Below, piece by piece: positions 18,661 through 27,282 of a stretch of DNA of 64,000 nucleotides (the first letter of the stretch is position 1; every line of letters begins with the position of its first letter). The stretch spans positions 53,475 through 117,474 of the forward strand of contig CALISO010000027.1 of NCBI GenBank assembly GCA_938041445.1, in the 5' to 3' direction. A program made the translations under genes and the position numbers. This stretch comes from an uncultured Saprospiraceae bacterium (GTDB lineage Bacteria > Bacteroidota > Bacteroidia > Chitinophagales > Saprospiraceae). Under the pieces are notes generated by a model. That model was not told the origin of the DNA. It did not search any database and was given only the letters and a program-made list of their open reading frames with translations.

Positions 18661-18900
18661 ACGCTTATTGAATATACGATGTATTAATTAAACGGTAATT
18701 ATCCATATTTGATGTCATAAAAATAGGCTTTTTGTTACCTCAAATGTCGTGGATGACCATAATTTAATACTTCTTTATCGTAGTCTACTTAATGATGTAT
18801 CTCTCTTCGGATTGTTCTGCTGCTTGTTGCCTTATACATTTGGCAATGATTAAAGTTACTGTTTTGGAATTTTCTCGATATCACATCTGTTGATATATAT

Positions 18901-19371
18901 GTGAAACGTAAAGAAAACAAGATTGACGACATCGTAAAGTCTAGATTTTTTAGACTTGCACTGAAAAAGGGTGTAGCGATGATTGGCAATAAGAATAAAC
19001 TTGTTAATCTTGGCCTCCAAGTATTTGATAAATTAGATAAAGGTGAGAACCTCCAGTCGGTCGGTGCTGACTTCCTTAATCAAGTAAGGTTATTGGCAAG
19101 ACTTATTCAATTTTCAGCAACTAGGAAGTATCGCCAAATTTCTCCTAAGACGATGGTACTCATTATCGGAGCGGTGATTTATTTTGTTTCCCCATTAGAT
19201 CTAGTACCTGATTTTATTCCGCTACTTGGGTATGCTGATGACGTGACCTTACTGGCTTGGATATTCACTGCAGTAGGTAAGGAGATTGCTGACTTTGAAG
19301 TCTTTTATAAGCAATATTTGGCCACAGCCGAAATAGATTACATAGAACTAGAAGGTAAAGAAAAGTCCTAG
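18901..19371 (+). CDS. YkvA/DUF1232-family small membrane protein
   Basis: 156 aa, GTG start. The C-terminal half has the DUF1232 hallmark PLDLVPDFIPLLGYADDV within a hydrophobic region (MVLIIGAVIYFVSPLDLVPDF), preceded by a basic helical segment. Function of the family is not known; proteins are thought to be membrane-associated. Its 3' end overlaps the convergent ABC transporter gene by 4 nt. The 240-nt region before it (18661-18900) holds the divergent T9SS gene's upstream region and no other ORF. Confidence 0.88.
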   Translation: MKRKENKIDDIVKSRFFRLALKKGVAMIGNKNKLVNLGLQVFDKLDKGENLQSVGADFLNQVRLLARLIQFSATRKYRQISPKTMVLIIGAVIYFVSPLDLVPDFIPLLGYADDVTLLAWIFTAVGKEIADFEVFYKQYLATAEIDYIELEGKEKS

Positions 19372-21161
19372 CTCAAAGAACTCAAATGTACAAGATGTGT
19401 GTAGACACCTTCTTCTTTCTGGGATAAGGTTATATGATCACCTTGCTCAATCACCTGACCATCTTCAATCACAAAGATCTTATCAACATCTTTGACTGTG
19501 CTCAATCGGTGAGCGATGATGATAGAGGTTCGATTTTGCATTAATCGATCTAGCGCTTCCTGTACGACGTGCTCTGATTCTGCATCAAGTGAAGAGGTAG
19601 CCTCATCAAGAAGTAAGATTGCAGGGTCTTTCAATATAGCTCTAGCAATGGCAATGCGTTGTCTTTGCCCACCTGAGAGCTTAATGCCTCGTTCTCCAAC
19701 AATCGTTTCTAATCCTTCTGGAAATCCTGAGATAAACTCCCAAGAATTTGATTGTTTTGCAGCATTTATGACTTCTTCATGACTAGCTTTTGGTCTACCG
19801 TAAAGGATGTTTTCTTTTATCGTCCCGCCGAATAGAAGTACTTCCTGAGGTACCATCCCGAAATTTGATCTATATGCACTGATATCGTAGTCTTGGATGT
19901 TATTTCCATCTGCGATAATCTCTCCGCCTTGGATATCATAGAATCTCAATAACAGCTGGACAATGGTAGATTTACCCGATCCACTTGCACCGACTAAGGC
20001 AATCTTCTGCCCACTCTTGATAGAAATATTAAGCGACTTAAGTACTGGTATATCTTCTCGGGTAGGATAGTTAAACACAACATTATTAAAGCTAATATTC
20101 CCTCGTAACTCTACCTTAGCTGTTGGGTCTATATTGTCAAGTTCACCTCCTTCTTTAAGAATCTCTCTGACTCTTTCTGTAGCACCTAAGGCACCTAATA
20201 GTTGACTGTAGAAATTACCCAACCCTGCGATAGCAGCACCGATAGCCGCAGTGTAACTGACAAATGAAATTAATCCTCCAGCAGTAATGGCATCATTCTG
20301 TACCATTTTTGCTCCTTGCCAAATGACGAAAAAGAGAGCACCTGATAATACTGAAACCATAAAGGCTGCAAAAGCACCTCTAGCTTTGGCATAATTCATC
20401 GCAATTCCGATGACCTTATTGATCGTAGTACCGTATCGTTGACTCTCAAAGTTTTCACTCGTAAATGATTTGACCGATCTAATACTTGTCATCGTTTCAT
20501 TCATTATCGTATTGGTCACAGCTAAGGCATCTTGCCGCTGCTTAGAGAGCTTACGAATGTGCTTTCCAAAGAATAGAGCTAGTACTACAATGATGGGAAA
20601 TGTCCCAAGCATAATCAATGATAGTGTAGGTGCAGTCCATGCTAAAAAACCAATCCCAACGAATAAGATAACAATCTGTCTCAAGAACTCAGCTAAGGTC
20701 ACAGAGAATGCTGAGTACATAGATTCCACATCTGCAGTTATCCGACTGATCAGTTCCCCCAATCTATTTTTTTCGTAGAAGACGATTGGCAATGTGATCA
20801 TTTTAGTATACAGCGCCTTTCTGATTGCTGCGATACCATTTTCACTAGTATAAGCGAACAAGTAGACTCTAAAAAATGAGATAATTCCTTGAAAAACGAA
20901 GATGACAATCAATAATAGTCCAATCTCCTTTAATGTGTAATCAAGGGTAGTCTCTCCTTGCGCAATATCGACCATTAATCCAGCTAAGTACAATACAACC
21001 ATAAAGATTGCACTACTCACTGTGAGTAGAATCAAACCTACAATAAAGTGCCATTTATACGGCTTGAGGTAGGCAAATATCTCTAGAGCTTGACTAAATG
21101 TCTCTTTAGTCAACTTTGCTTTTGGCAAATCTGGGTCGTTTCTACCGTGTCTTCTGCTCAT
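19368..21161 (-). CDS. MsbA-type ABC exporter (fused permease and ATPase)
   Basis: 597 aa, a half-transporter that acts as a homodimer. Six-helix membrane domain (~30-320) followed by the ATPase: Walker A GASGSGKST, Q-loop, signature LSGGQRQRIAIARAI, Walker B ILLLDEATSSLD and H-loop AHRLST. Length and organisation match lipid/multidrug exporters of the MsbA/BmrA group. A flippase role in lipid A or phospholipid transport is possible but the substrate cannot be read from sequence. Charged N-terminus (MSRRHGRNDPDLPKAKLTKE). Stands alone on the minus strand. Confidence 0.94.
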   Translation of the reverse strand: MSRRHGRNDPDLPKAKLTKETFSQALEIFAYLKPYKWHFIVGLILLTVSSAIFMVVLYLAGLMVDIAQGETTLDYTLKEIGLLLIVIFVFQGIISFFRVYLFAYTSENGIAAIRKALYTKMITLPIVFYEKNRLGELISRITADVESMYSAFSVTLAEFLRQIVILFVGIGFLAWTAPTLSLIMLGTFPIIVVLALFFGKHIRKLSKQRQDALAVTNTIMNETMTSIRSVKSFTSENFESQRYGTTINKVIGIAMNYAKARGAFAAFMVSVLSGALFFVIWQGAKMVQNDAITAGGLISFVSYTAAIGAAIAGLGNFYSQLLGALGATERVREILKEGGELDNIDPTAKVELRGNISFNNVVFNYPTREDIPVLKSLNISIKSGQKIALVGASGSGKSTIVQLLLRFYDIQGGEIIADGNNIQDYDISAYRSNFGMVPQEVLLFGGTIKENILYGRPKASHEEVINAAKQSNSWEFISGFPEGLETIVGERGIKLSGGQRQRIAIARAILKDPAILLLDEATSSLDAESEHVVQEALDRLMQNRTSIIIAHRLSTVKDVDKIFVIEDGQVIEQGDHITLSQKEEGVYTHLVHLSSLS

Positions 21162-21246
21162 TAAATGTAGGCGTGGATAGCCCTAGTATTTTATCTATTT
21201 GTGATTGATCTGTTGTAGATCTTCAACTGGATAACTGTTGTTATTG

Positions 21247-21273
21247 AAAACTCAAATCAAAGCTAAGAGTTTT
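21247..21273 (-). terminator. possible terminator after the tetR operon
   Basis: Inverted repeat AAAACTC / GAGTTTT with a 13-nt loop, 18 nt after the CMD gene's stop. The stem is short and AT-rich and the minus-strand tail has only four T in the stem, so strength is doubtful. Confidence 0.4.
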
Positions 21274-21290
21274 TTACTCCTTATTAGTTA

Positions 21291-21635
21291 CTAGGAATCG
21301 TGTTCTAGTTCTTGCCACACTTCAGCTGCTCTTCTTGTATGTGGGATCACGATACTACCTCCGACTAGATTAGCTATTGCAAATACTTCATAAATCTCAG
21401 GCTTAGTGACTCCAGCCTCCTTTGCTTGTATCAAATGATAAGTGATACAATCATCGCATCGTAGGACCATAGATGCAACAAGCCCGAGTAATTCTTTAGT
21501 TTTTACATTGAGTGCACCTTCTGAGTATGCTGCTCCGTCGAGAGACCAAAATCTCTTAAGTACTTTATTGTCTTCAGCAAGGATGACATCGTTCATCTTA
21601 CTCCTGTAATCGTTGAATGCTTGTATTTTTGACAT
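21291..21635 (-). CDS. Carboxymuconolactone decarboxylase/AhpD-like protein
   Basis: 114 aa. All-helical CMD-family protein with the AhpD-type redox motif C60-DD-C63-x3-H67 in MVLRCDDCITYHLIQAKEAG. Such proteins are peroxidase-type or disulfide reductase partners, not necessarily decarboxylases. It is the last gene of a tight minus-strand unit (tetR, membrane protein, this gene; gaps 10 and 13 nt), divergent from the beta-oxidation genes, which suggests control by the same TetR regulator. Confidence 0.9.
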   Translation of the reverse strand: MSKIQAFNDYRSKMNDVILAEDNKVLKRFWSLDGAAYSEGALNVKTKELLGLVASMVLRCDDCITYHLIQAKEAGVTKPEIYEVFAIANLVGGSIVIPHTRRAAEVWQELEHDS

Positions 21636-21648
21636 AGAATGATTTATG

Positions 21649-22098
21649 TTATTTAGCGTTTGCTTTATAATCTCTCCAGATACTTCTGATTATTTTGATT
21701 GGTATGGCAAAACAACAGATCATTGCAAATGCCCAAAAGAATCTAAATTGATTCCTAGCATATTCTGCGACTGCTGGATTGCCTCCTGGTAGAAGTAGTG
21801 TGTCTACACCTTCTTCATCTATATATCGTTGAAACTCATATTGAGCATCCACTATGTAGAATAACATCGGAATCACAGAAAATGCCAAGATGATTTTCAA
21901 TGTCTTATTCTTAGCAAACCAATGATAATCAAGAAGAAATATGTATCTCGTGAACGTAACAGCTATCAGGATAATAATAATATCCTCAATATAGAATGGA
22001 TAATTATTTCCACAATTCTGATAGATAGGCATGATAAGAAGAGTGACGATAATCACTGTCAATGCCAGCCAGAGTAAGGAAAAACTTAACTTATTCAC
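21649..22098 (-). CDS. Small four-helix membrane protein, unknown
   Basis: 149 aa with four predicted membrane helices: LSFSLLWLALTVIIVTLLIM, DIIIILIAVTFTRYIFLL, LKIILAFSVIPMLFYIV and FFWAFAMICCFAIPI. A loop between helices 3 and 4 carries an acidic stretch (RYIDEEGVDTL). I do not recognise a family. It lies between the TetR regulator and the AhpD-like gene with 10- and 13-nt gaps and is likely expressed with them. Confidence 0.8.
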   Translation of the reverse strand: MNKLSFSLLWLALTVIIVTLLIMPIYQNCGNNYPFYIEDIIIILIAVTFTRYIFLLDYHWFAKNKTLKIILAFSVIPMLFYIVDAQYEFQRYIDEEGVDTLLLPGGNPAVAEYARNQFRFFWAFAMICCFAIPIKIIRSIWRDYKANAK

Positions 22099-22108
22099 TA
22101 TTTCGGTA

Positions 22109-22708
22109 TTACACGGGTTGTTTAAGAGGTTTCATTGCCTTGGTAAAGAGTTTTGCCATAAAGGCCGCCAACTCTTCATTAGTTGTTTTAATGTTGGTCT
22201 TATGTATATTAAGAAACATTTCCACAGGTGTAGCAACAAGGATAACGCTGAGAAGTTGCAGCTCATAAGTTTCCTTAAATTCTCCGAAGTCCTTGAGTTT
22301 TTTTAGGTCGTCTTGCATTTCTATAATGACACTTCTGATAACTTTATTTTCATAGGATGCACTCCGGATATAGGCCTGATTTCTTTGATGAAAATGTTTG
22401 TACTCATTGTCAGATACATAGTCTAGATAGCATTTAAATGACGAATAGAGCATCTGGTAAACATTAGTCGAATTCTCTCTTGCTTCTTTAATGATAACTC
22501 TGATCTCAGTATACATTTCTTCCAGTAGTACATTCATCACATGATTCACGTCGTGGAAGTAATTGTAGAAAGTCCCTCGACCTATTCCACACACTTCTAC
22601 AATATCAGCAACGGTGGTATTAATCGCTCCTTTTTCTGAAAACAACTTCAGTGATTCTTCTAGAAGACGACTGCGTACGACTTGTTTATTTTGTTCTCTT
22701 TTACTCAT
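22109..22708 (-). CDS. TetR/AcrR-family transcriptional regulator
   Basis: 199 aa from ATG 22708; the track's first codon at 22714 is TTG. N-terminal helix-turn-helix: RLLEESLKLFSEKGAINTTVADIVEVCGIGRGTFYNYFHDVNHV, with the usual GRGTFYNYF recognition helix. The C-terminal ligand domain is diverged. It is divergent from the acyl-CoA dehydrogenase gene across a 171-nt intergenic region that holds a perfect 12+1+12 palindrome. Family knowledge (FadR-type TetR repressors that release DNA on binding acyl-CoA) and context suggest a fatty-acid-responsive repressor of the fad genes and of its own operon; ligand is inferred. Confidence 0.93.
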   Translation of the reverse strand: MSKREQNKQVVRSRLLEESLKLFSEKGAINTTVADIVEVCGIGRGTFYNYFHDVNHVMNVLLEEMYTEIRVIIKEARENSTNVYQMLYSSFKCYLDYVSDNEYKHFHQRNQAYIRSASYENKVIRSVIIEMQDDLKKLKDFGEFKETYELQLLSVILVATPVEMFLNIHKTNIKTTNEELAAFMAKLFTKAMKPLKQPV

Positions 22709-22798
22709 TTTCAAATGCTACCTGCTTGCAAAGTTAGTTCACAACTTGCTAATGATGATCAATGTCAAATTTAGGGCAAAAAAATCATCCTGGCATTT

Positions 22799-22823
22799 AA
22801 AAGATGACACTGTGTCATCTTTT
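22799..22823. promoter_or_regulatory. perfect 12-1-12 palindrome, candidate TetR operator
   Basis: AAAAGATGACAC-T-GTGTCATCTTTT is an exact inverted repeat around one central base. It lies between the divergent tetR and acyl-CoA dehydrogenase genes, 5 nt upstream of a TAnnTTTG -7 candidate, so a bound dimer would block RNA polymerase. Size and symmetry suit a TetR-family operator. It could also fold as a hairpin with a T tail, but no gene ends here. Confidence 0.7.
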
Positions 22824-22828
22824 TTGAT

Positions 22829-22836
22829 TATATTTG
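22829..22836 (+). promoter_or_regulatory. candidate -7 element (TATATTTG) for the fad genes
   Basis: TATATTTG fits TAnnTTTG and sits 43 nt before the acyl-CoA dehydrogenase ATG, just downstream of the palindrome. The -33 position would fall within the palindrome, where no TTTG is present, so the promoter may need help or use a weak -33 element. Confidence 0.5.
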
Positions 22837-22879
22837 AATTACTGAATATTTAACACCTAATAAATAAACTCCTTACGCA

Positions 22880-24694
22880 ATGGCTCAGTATATCAATATC
22901 GACAATGTCAAGTTTACCTTATTTGAAATGTTGAAGGCTCAAGAGCTTGCACACATCGAGCGATATGCGGAGTATGATCAAGACAATTGTAATATTCTCA
23001 TAGATTCTATGAAGGACTATGCTGATAAGGTGATGTATCCCGTATTCAAGGAGATGGATGAGCAAGGAGCTTACTTCAAAGATGGTAAGGTTGTCGTTCA
23101 TCCCGTTGTTGGAGAATTTATGAAAGGGATGGGTGAGATTGGAGGTATTGGTTCATATCTGGACTATGATGATGGAGGGATGCAGATGCCTCATTCAGTA
23201 TTTACAGCACTATCTCACGTAATTGAATGTGCCAATAATAGCTTGCCAGGTTATACAGGTCTGACAGGTGGAGCAGCAAACTTGATTGTTACATTTGGTA
23301 GTGATGAGCTAAAGCAGAAGTATGTACCGAAGATGATTGCTGGAGAGTGGGGAGGTACGATGTGCCTTACTGAACCTCAAGCAGGGAGTTCACTATCAGA
23401 CATTACCACTTCTGGAAAATTGAATGAAGATGGATCATATTCCATTACAGGTCAGAAGATATTTATTTCAGGTGGAGACCACGATTATTGTGAAAATTTT
23501 GTGCATCTCGCATTAGTAAGAATCGAAGGAGCACCAGCAGGTACCAAAGGGATTTCTCTTTTTGTTATTCCTAAGTTTTTGACTAATGAAGACGGGAGTT
23601 TTACGGAGAATGATGTCTTGACTGCTGGAGACTTTCAGAAAATGGGCCAAAAAGGTTATTGTACGACACACCTTGTATTTGGTGAAAACCAACAATGCAA
23701 AGGTTGGTTAGTCGGAGAGCAGAATAAGGGACTCAAGTATATGTTTCAAATGATGAATGGAGCACGTATAGATGTGGGTATGACAGCAGCCTCAACAGCT
23801 ACAGCGGCCTACTATGCTTCGCTTCAATATGCTGAAGAAAGACCGCAAGGAAGAAGAATCCTTAAGGGAGGAGTCAAGAATGTCGATGCAGAACAAGCAA
23901 CTATCATCAATCATCCTGATGTCAGAAGAATGTTACTGATGCAAAAGTCAGTAACTGAAGGTTCGGTAGCACTATTGCTCCAAGCATCATACTACCAGGA
24001 CTTATCAGAATATGGTCCAGAAGAAGATAGAGAACGCTATCATGACCTACTAGAATTATTGACACCAATTGCCAAGACATATCCATCGGAAATGGGTAGA
24101 GTCTCTATTAGCAATGGCTTGCAAATCCTTGGAGGATATGGATTTTGTACTGACTTTCCCTTAGAGCAATACTATAGAGATATCAGGATTATGTCTCTAT
24201 ATGAAGGGACAACTGGCATCCAATCTCTTGATCTATTGGGCAGAAAGATTGTGATGAAGGATGGTAAGGCAATGAAGTACTTAACTAAAGAAATCATTGA
24301 AACGATCAAGTCTGCATCCAACTATGATGATTTGAAAACTTATGCAGATCAGCTGAAGACTGCAAGCAAGTCTCTTGAGTCAACACTCATGCATCTCCTT
24401 GGATTTGCAATGCAAGGTGATCACGAACGATACATTGCTGATGCAACCATATTCATGGAAATGATGAGTAGCGTTGTCTTGGCTTGGCAATGGCTCAAGA
24501 TGGCGACGACTGCAAAGACTGCAATCGTCACTAGTCAGATGACTTATAGCGAAGAGTTTTACTCAAGTAAAATTCATACGATGAAGTACTTCTTCAAGTA
24601 TGAACTTCCAAAGATTGAAGGTCACAGAGTGACATTAACAAGTCCTGACTCACTGACGATTGTGGAAGAGAAGAAAAATATTGCATTTGCATAA
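22880..24694 (+). CDS. Acyl-CoA dehydrogenase (large, ~600-aa type)
   Basis: 604 aa. Catalyses the first, FAD-dependent step of fatty-acid beta-oxidation (acyl-CoA to trans-2-enoyl-CoA). Visible are GTMCLTEPQAGSSLSD (FAD-binding signature), ISGGDHD, NGLQILGGYGF and the catalytic-base region LYEGTTGIQSLDLLGRK. The ~220-residue extension beyond a 380-aa enzyme matches the DmdC/FadE-like long group with a C-terminal extra domain. It is the first plus-strand gene after the TetR palindrome. A terminator-like hairpin (24719-24748) separates it from the fadN-like gene, so it may be partly independent of it. Confidence 0.94.
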   Translation: MAQYINIDNVKFTLFEMLKAQELAHIERYAEYDQDNCNILIDSMKDYADKVMYPVFKEMDEQGAYFKDGKVVVHPVVGEFMKGMGEIGGIGSYLDYDDGGMQMPHSVFTALSHVIECANNSLPGYTGLTGGAANLIVTFGSDELKQKYVPKMIAGEWGGTMCLTEPQAGSSLSDITTSGKLNEDGSYSITGQKIFISGGDHDYCENFVHLALVRIEGAPAGTKGISLFVIPKFLTNEDGSFTENDVLTAGDFQKMGQKGYCTTHLVFGENQQCKGWLVGEQNKGLKYMFQMMNGARIDVGMTAASTATAAYYASLQYAEERPQGRRILKGGVKNVDAEQATIINHPDVRRMLLMQKSVTEGSVALLLQASYYQDLSEYGPEEDRERYHDLLELLTPIAKTYPSEMGRVSISNGLQILGGYGFCTDFPLEQYYRDIRIMSLYEGTTGIQSLDLLGRKIVMKDGKAMKYLTKEIIETIKSASNYDDLKTYADQLKTASKSLESTLMHLLGFAMQGDHERYIADATIFMEMMSSVVLAWQWLKMATTAKTAIVTSQMTYSEEFYSSKIHTMKYFFKYELPKIEGHRVTLTSPDSLTIVEEKKNIAFA

Positions 24695-24718
24695 TTATTA
24701 TTTTGGAAATTTAGTTAC

Positions 24719-24752
24719 AGGTCGTGTCAATTTAGTTGGGCACGACCTTTAT
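24719..24752 (+). terminator. hairpin after acyl-CoA dehydrogenase gene
   Basis: AGGTCGTG / CACGACCT, 8-bp GC-containing stem with a 14-nt loop, followed by TTTATT. It begins 25 nt after the stop codon. The T tail is short, so it may act as a partial terminator or as an mRNA-stabilising hairpin. Confidence 0.6.
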
Positions 24753-24845
24753 TATGTTCTTTAATGACAACATTAAAACAATTACTATAGCTCTTACGTA
24801 TCAAAAATAACAACTAGCTTTACTTACAATAAATACTAAGAATAG

Positions 24846-27245
24846 ATGAGTTTCAGATTACAAAAGGCCGCTGTACTAGGGTCAGGTGTTATGGGAGCAG
24901 GCATCGCCTGTCACTTAGCTAATATTGGGATGGAAGTCCTGATGCTAGATATTGTACCATTCGACATCTCAGACAATGATAAAGATAATCCTGTTGTCCG
25001 GAATAGCATCGTAAATGGTGCTCTCAAAGCAGCTCTGAAATCTAAGCCAGCAGCTCTCTATCAAAAGTCATTTGCTAAGAGAATTTCTACTGGAAATTTC
25101 ACCGATGACTTTGAAAAGATTGCTGATGCAGATTGGATTATAGAAGTAGTGGTTGAAAAACTCGAAATCAAACATCAAATATTTGAGAAAGTAGAGAAGC
25201 ACAGAAAAGTAGGATCTCTTGTATCATCTAATACATCAAGTATTCCTATTGGTATGCTTGCTGAAGGGCGATCGGATGAATTTAAGGCTCACTTTTGTGG
25301 GACTCACTTCTTCAATCCACCTAGATATTTAAGACTATTTGAAGTCATACCACATAAGACTACTGATCAATCTGTTGTGGACTTTTTTATGGAATTCGGG
25401 GATCGGAATCTTGGAAAACAAACTGTCCTATGTAAGGATACGCCAGCATTTATCGGGAATAGAATTGGCATTGTCTCTGGCAATAAGATCAATATGTTGA
25501 CCGAGAAATATGATATGAGGATTGAAGAGGTGGATGCGATAACTGGTCCTTTGATCGGAAGACCCAATACAGCAACTTACAGACTCAATGACCTAGTAGG
25601 ACTAGATACAGGAGAGAAGGTAACGAGGTTTTTATACTCAGCTGTAGATGATGAATTTGTCTCTAAGGCAAAGAAATTGCCAACACCTAAGTTCACTGAA
25701 TTTCTGTTGGAGAATAAGTTTCTCGGCAATAAATCTGGTAAAGGATTTTACGAAAAGACAGATAAACGAGATGACAATGGCAAACGAATCATCAATGCAC
25801 TTAATCTCAAAACATTAGAATATCACCCAGCCATAAAGCCAAGGCTCAAAGCTGTCGGAGATGCAAAAAAGATTGAGATCTTCAGTAAGCGCATGGCGAA
25901 TCTGGTTGATGGAGAAGAGAGAGAAAACAAATTCTTGAAAGAATACTTTGGTTGTCTATTATCTTATGCAGCCAATCGTGTGCCTGAAATCTCTGACCAA
26001 TATTATCCCATAGATGATGCAATGCGAGCGGGTTATATGTGGGGCTATGGTCCATTTGAATATTGGGATGAGTTAGGTCTTGAGAAAGGCATCAAGCTCA
26101 TACAGGAATGTGGAGAGAGTCTCCCTCAATGGATCTCCGATATGCAAGCAAGTGGTCATACTGACTTCTATAAGTATGAAGATGGTGTCCGCAAATACTA
26201 CAATATCAATAGCAAGGCTTATGAAACTGTACCAGGTGCTGAGGAATTCATCATACTAGATGCGATTAGGTCAAATACACCGATTATCAAGAATAGTGAA
26301 TGTACAGTCCACGATATCGGAGATGGAGTGATGTGTGTAGAATTCAGAAGTAAGAGTAATGCCATAGGAGAAGGTATAGGTAATGGAATATCTGAGGCTA
26401 TTGATTTAGCTGAGAGCGAAGGATGGAAAGGACTTGTTATCGGTAACAATGCGAAGAACTTTAGTGTAGGAGCCAATCTGATGAATGTAGGAATGACTGC
26501 AATGCAAAAAGATTTTGATGCATTAGATAAGATGGTGGATCAATTCCAGCAGCTTAATATGAAAATTAGAACTTGTAAGGTCCCGGTTGTCGTTGCTACA
26601 CAAGGTTATGTATTCGGTGGAGGTTGTGAGATATCGATGCACTGTGACGCTGGTGTTTATGCAGCTGAATCCTATATTGGTCTAGTAGAAGTAGGTGTAG
26701 GATTACTGCCGGGAGGTGGTGGAACTAAGGAATTTGCCCTCAGAGCATCTGATGCATACTTTCCTGGTGATGTGATGATGCCAACTCTAATTGAGCATTT
26801 CAAGACGATTACAACAGCTACAGTCTCTACATCTGCTCACGAAGCGTATGGACATAACTATCTGATACATGGAAAAGACTTTGTCGCAACAAATATCAAT
26901 CGGAATATCGCAGAGGCAAAACAAAAGGTGTTGAGCCTCGCTGTTGGCTATATCGCTCCTACACCACGGACAGATATCAAAGTACTCGGACGTCAAGGAA
27001 TGTCAACATTATACTCTGCAATCAACGAATTCAGACTTGGTAATTATATGAGTGACTACGATGTAGAGATCGCTCGCAAGATTGCATATGTCATTTGTGG
27101 AGGTGACCTGACTGCAGCACAAGAGGTGAGTGAGCAGTATCTTCTCGATATAGAACGAGAAGGATTTTTAAGTCTACTTGGTAATCAGAAAACGCTTGAT
27201 AGGATACAACATATGTTGACAACGAATAAGCCACTGAGAAACTAA
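24846..27245 (+). CDS. fadN: 3-hydroxyacyl-CoA dehydrogenase/enoyl-CoA hydratase, FadN type
   Basis: 799 aa with both middle steps of beta-oxidation in one chain. The N-terminal part is the NAD-dependent dehydrogenase (GSGVMGAGIACHLANIGMEV Rossmann motif, SNTSSIPIGMLA, HFFNPPRYLRLFEVI, GFYEKTD). A second dehydrogenase C-domain follows (~360-440, MWGYGPFEYWDELGL). The enoyl-CoA hydratase/crotonase domain is at the C-terminus (~480-700, FSVGANLMNVG and FGGGCEISMHCD, then LVEVGVGLLPGGGGTKEF). The order dehydrogenase-then-hydratase is that of Bacillus FadN and the reverse of E. coli FadB. It precedes the thiolase gene by 37 nt. Confidence 0.94.
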   Translation: MSFRLQKAAVLGSGVMGAGIACHLANIGMEVLMLDIVPFDISDNDKDNPVVRNSIVNGALKAALKSKPAALYQKSFAKRISTGNFTDDFEKIADADWIIEVVVEKLEIKHQIFEKVEKHRKVGSLVSSNTSSIPIGMLAEGRSDEFKAHFCGTHFFNPPRYLRLFEVIPHKTTDQSVVDFFMEFGDRNLGKQTVLCKDTPAFIGNRIGIVSGNKINMLTEKYDMRIEEVDAITGPLIGRPNTATYRLNDLVGLDTGEKVTRFLYSAVDDEFVSKAKKLPTPKFTEFLLENKFLGNKSGKGFYEKTDKRDDNGKRIINALNLKTLEYHPAIKPRLKAVGDAKKIEIFSKRMANLVDGEERENKFLKEYFGCLLSYAANRVPEISDQYYPIDDAMRAGYMWGYGPFEYWDELGLEKGIKLIQECGESLPQWISDMQASGHTDFYKYEDGVRKYYNINSKAYETVPGAEEFIILDAIRSNTPIIKNSECTVHDIGDGVMCVEFRSKSNAIGEGIGNGISEAIDLAESEGWKGLVIGNNAKNFSVGANLMNVGMTAMQKDFDALDKMVDQFQQLNMKIRTCKVPVVVATQGYVFGGGCEISMHCDAGVYAAESYIGLVEVGVGLLPGGGGTKEFALRASDAYFPGDVMMPTLIEHFKTITTATVSTSAHEAYGHNYLIHGKDFVATNINRNIAEAKQKVLSLAVGYIAPTPRTDIKVLGRQGMSTLYSAINEFRLGNYMSDYDVEIARKIAYVICGGDLTAAQEVSEQYLLDIEREGFLSLLGNQKTLDRIQHMLTTNKPLRN

Positions 27246-27282
27246 GCATATCAAATTAATATCATATCAATAGATAAATAGC

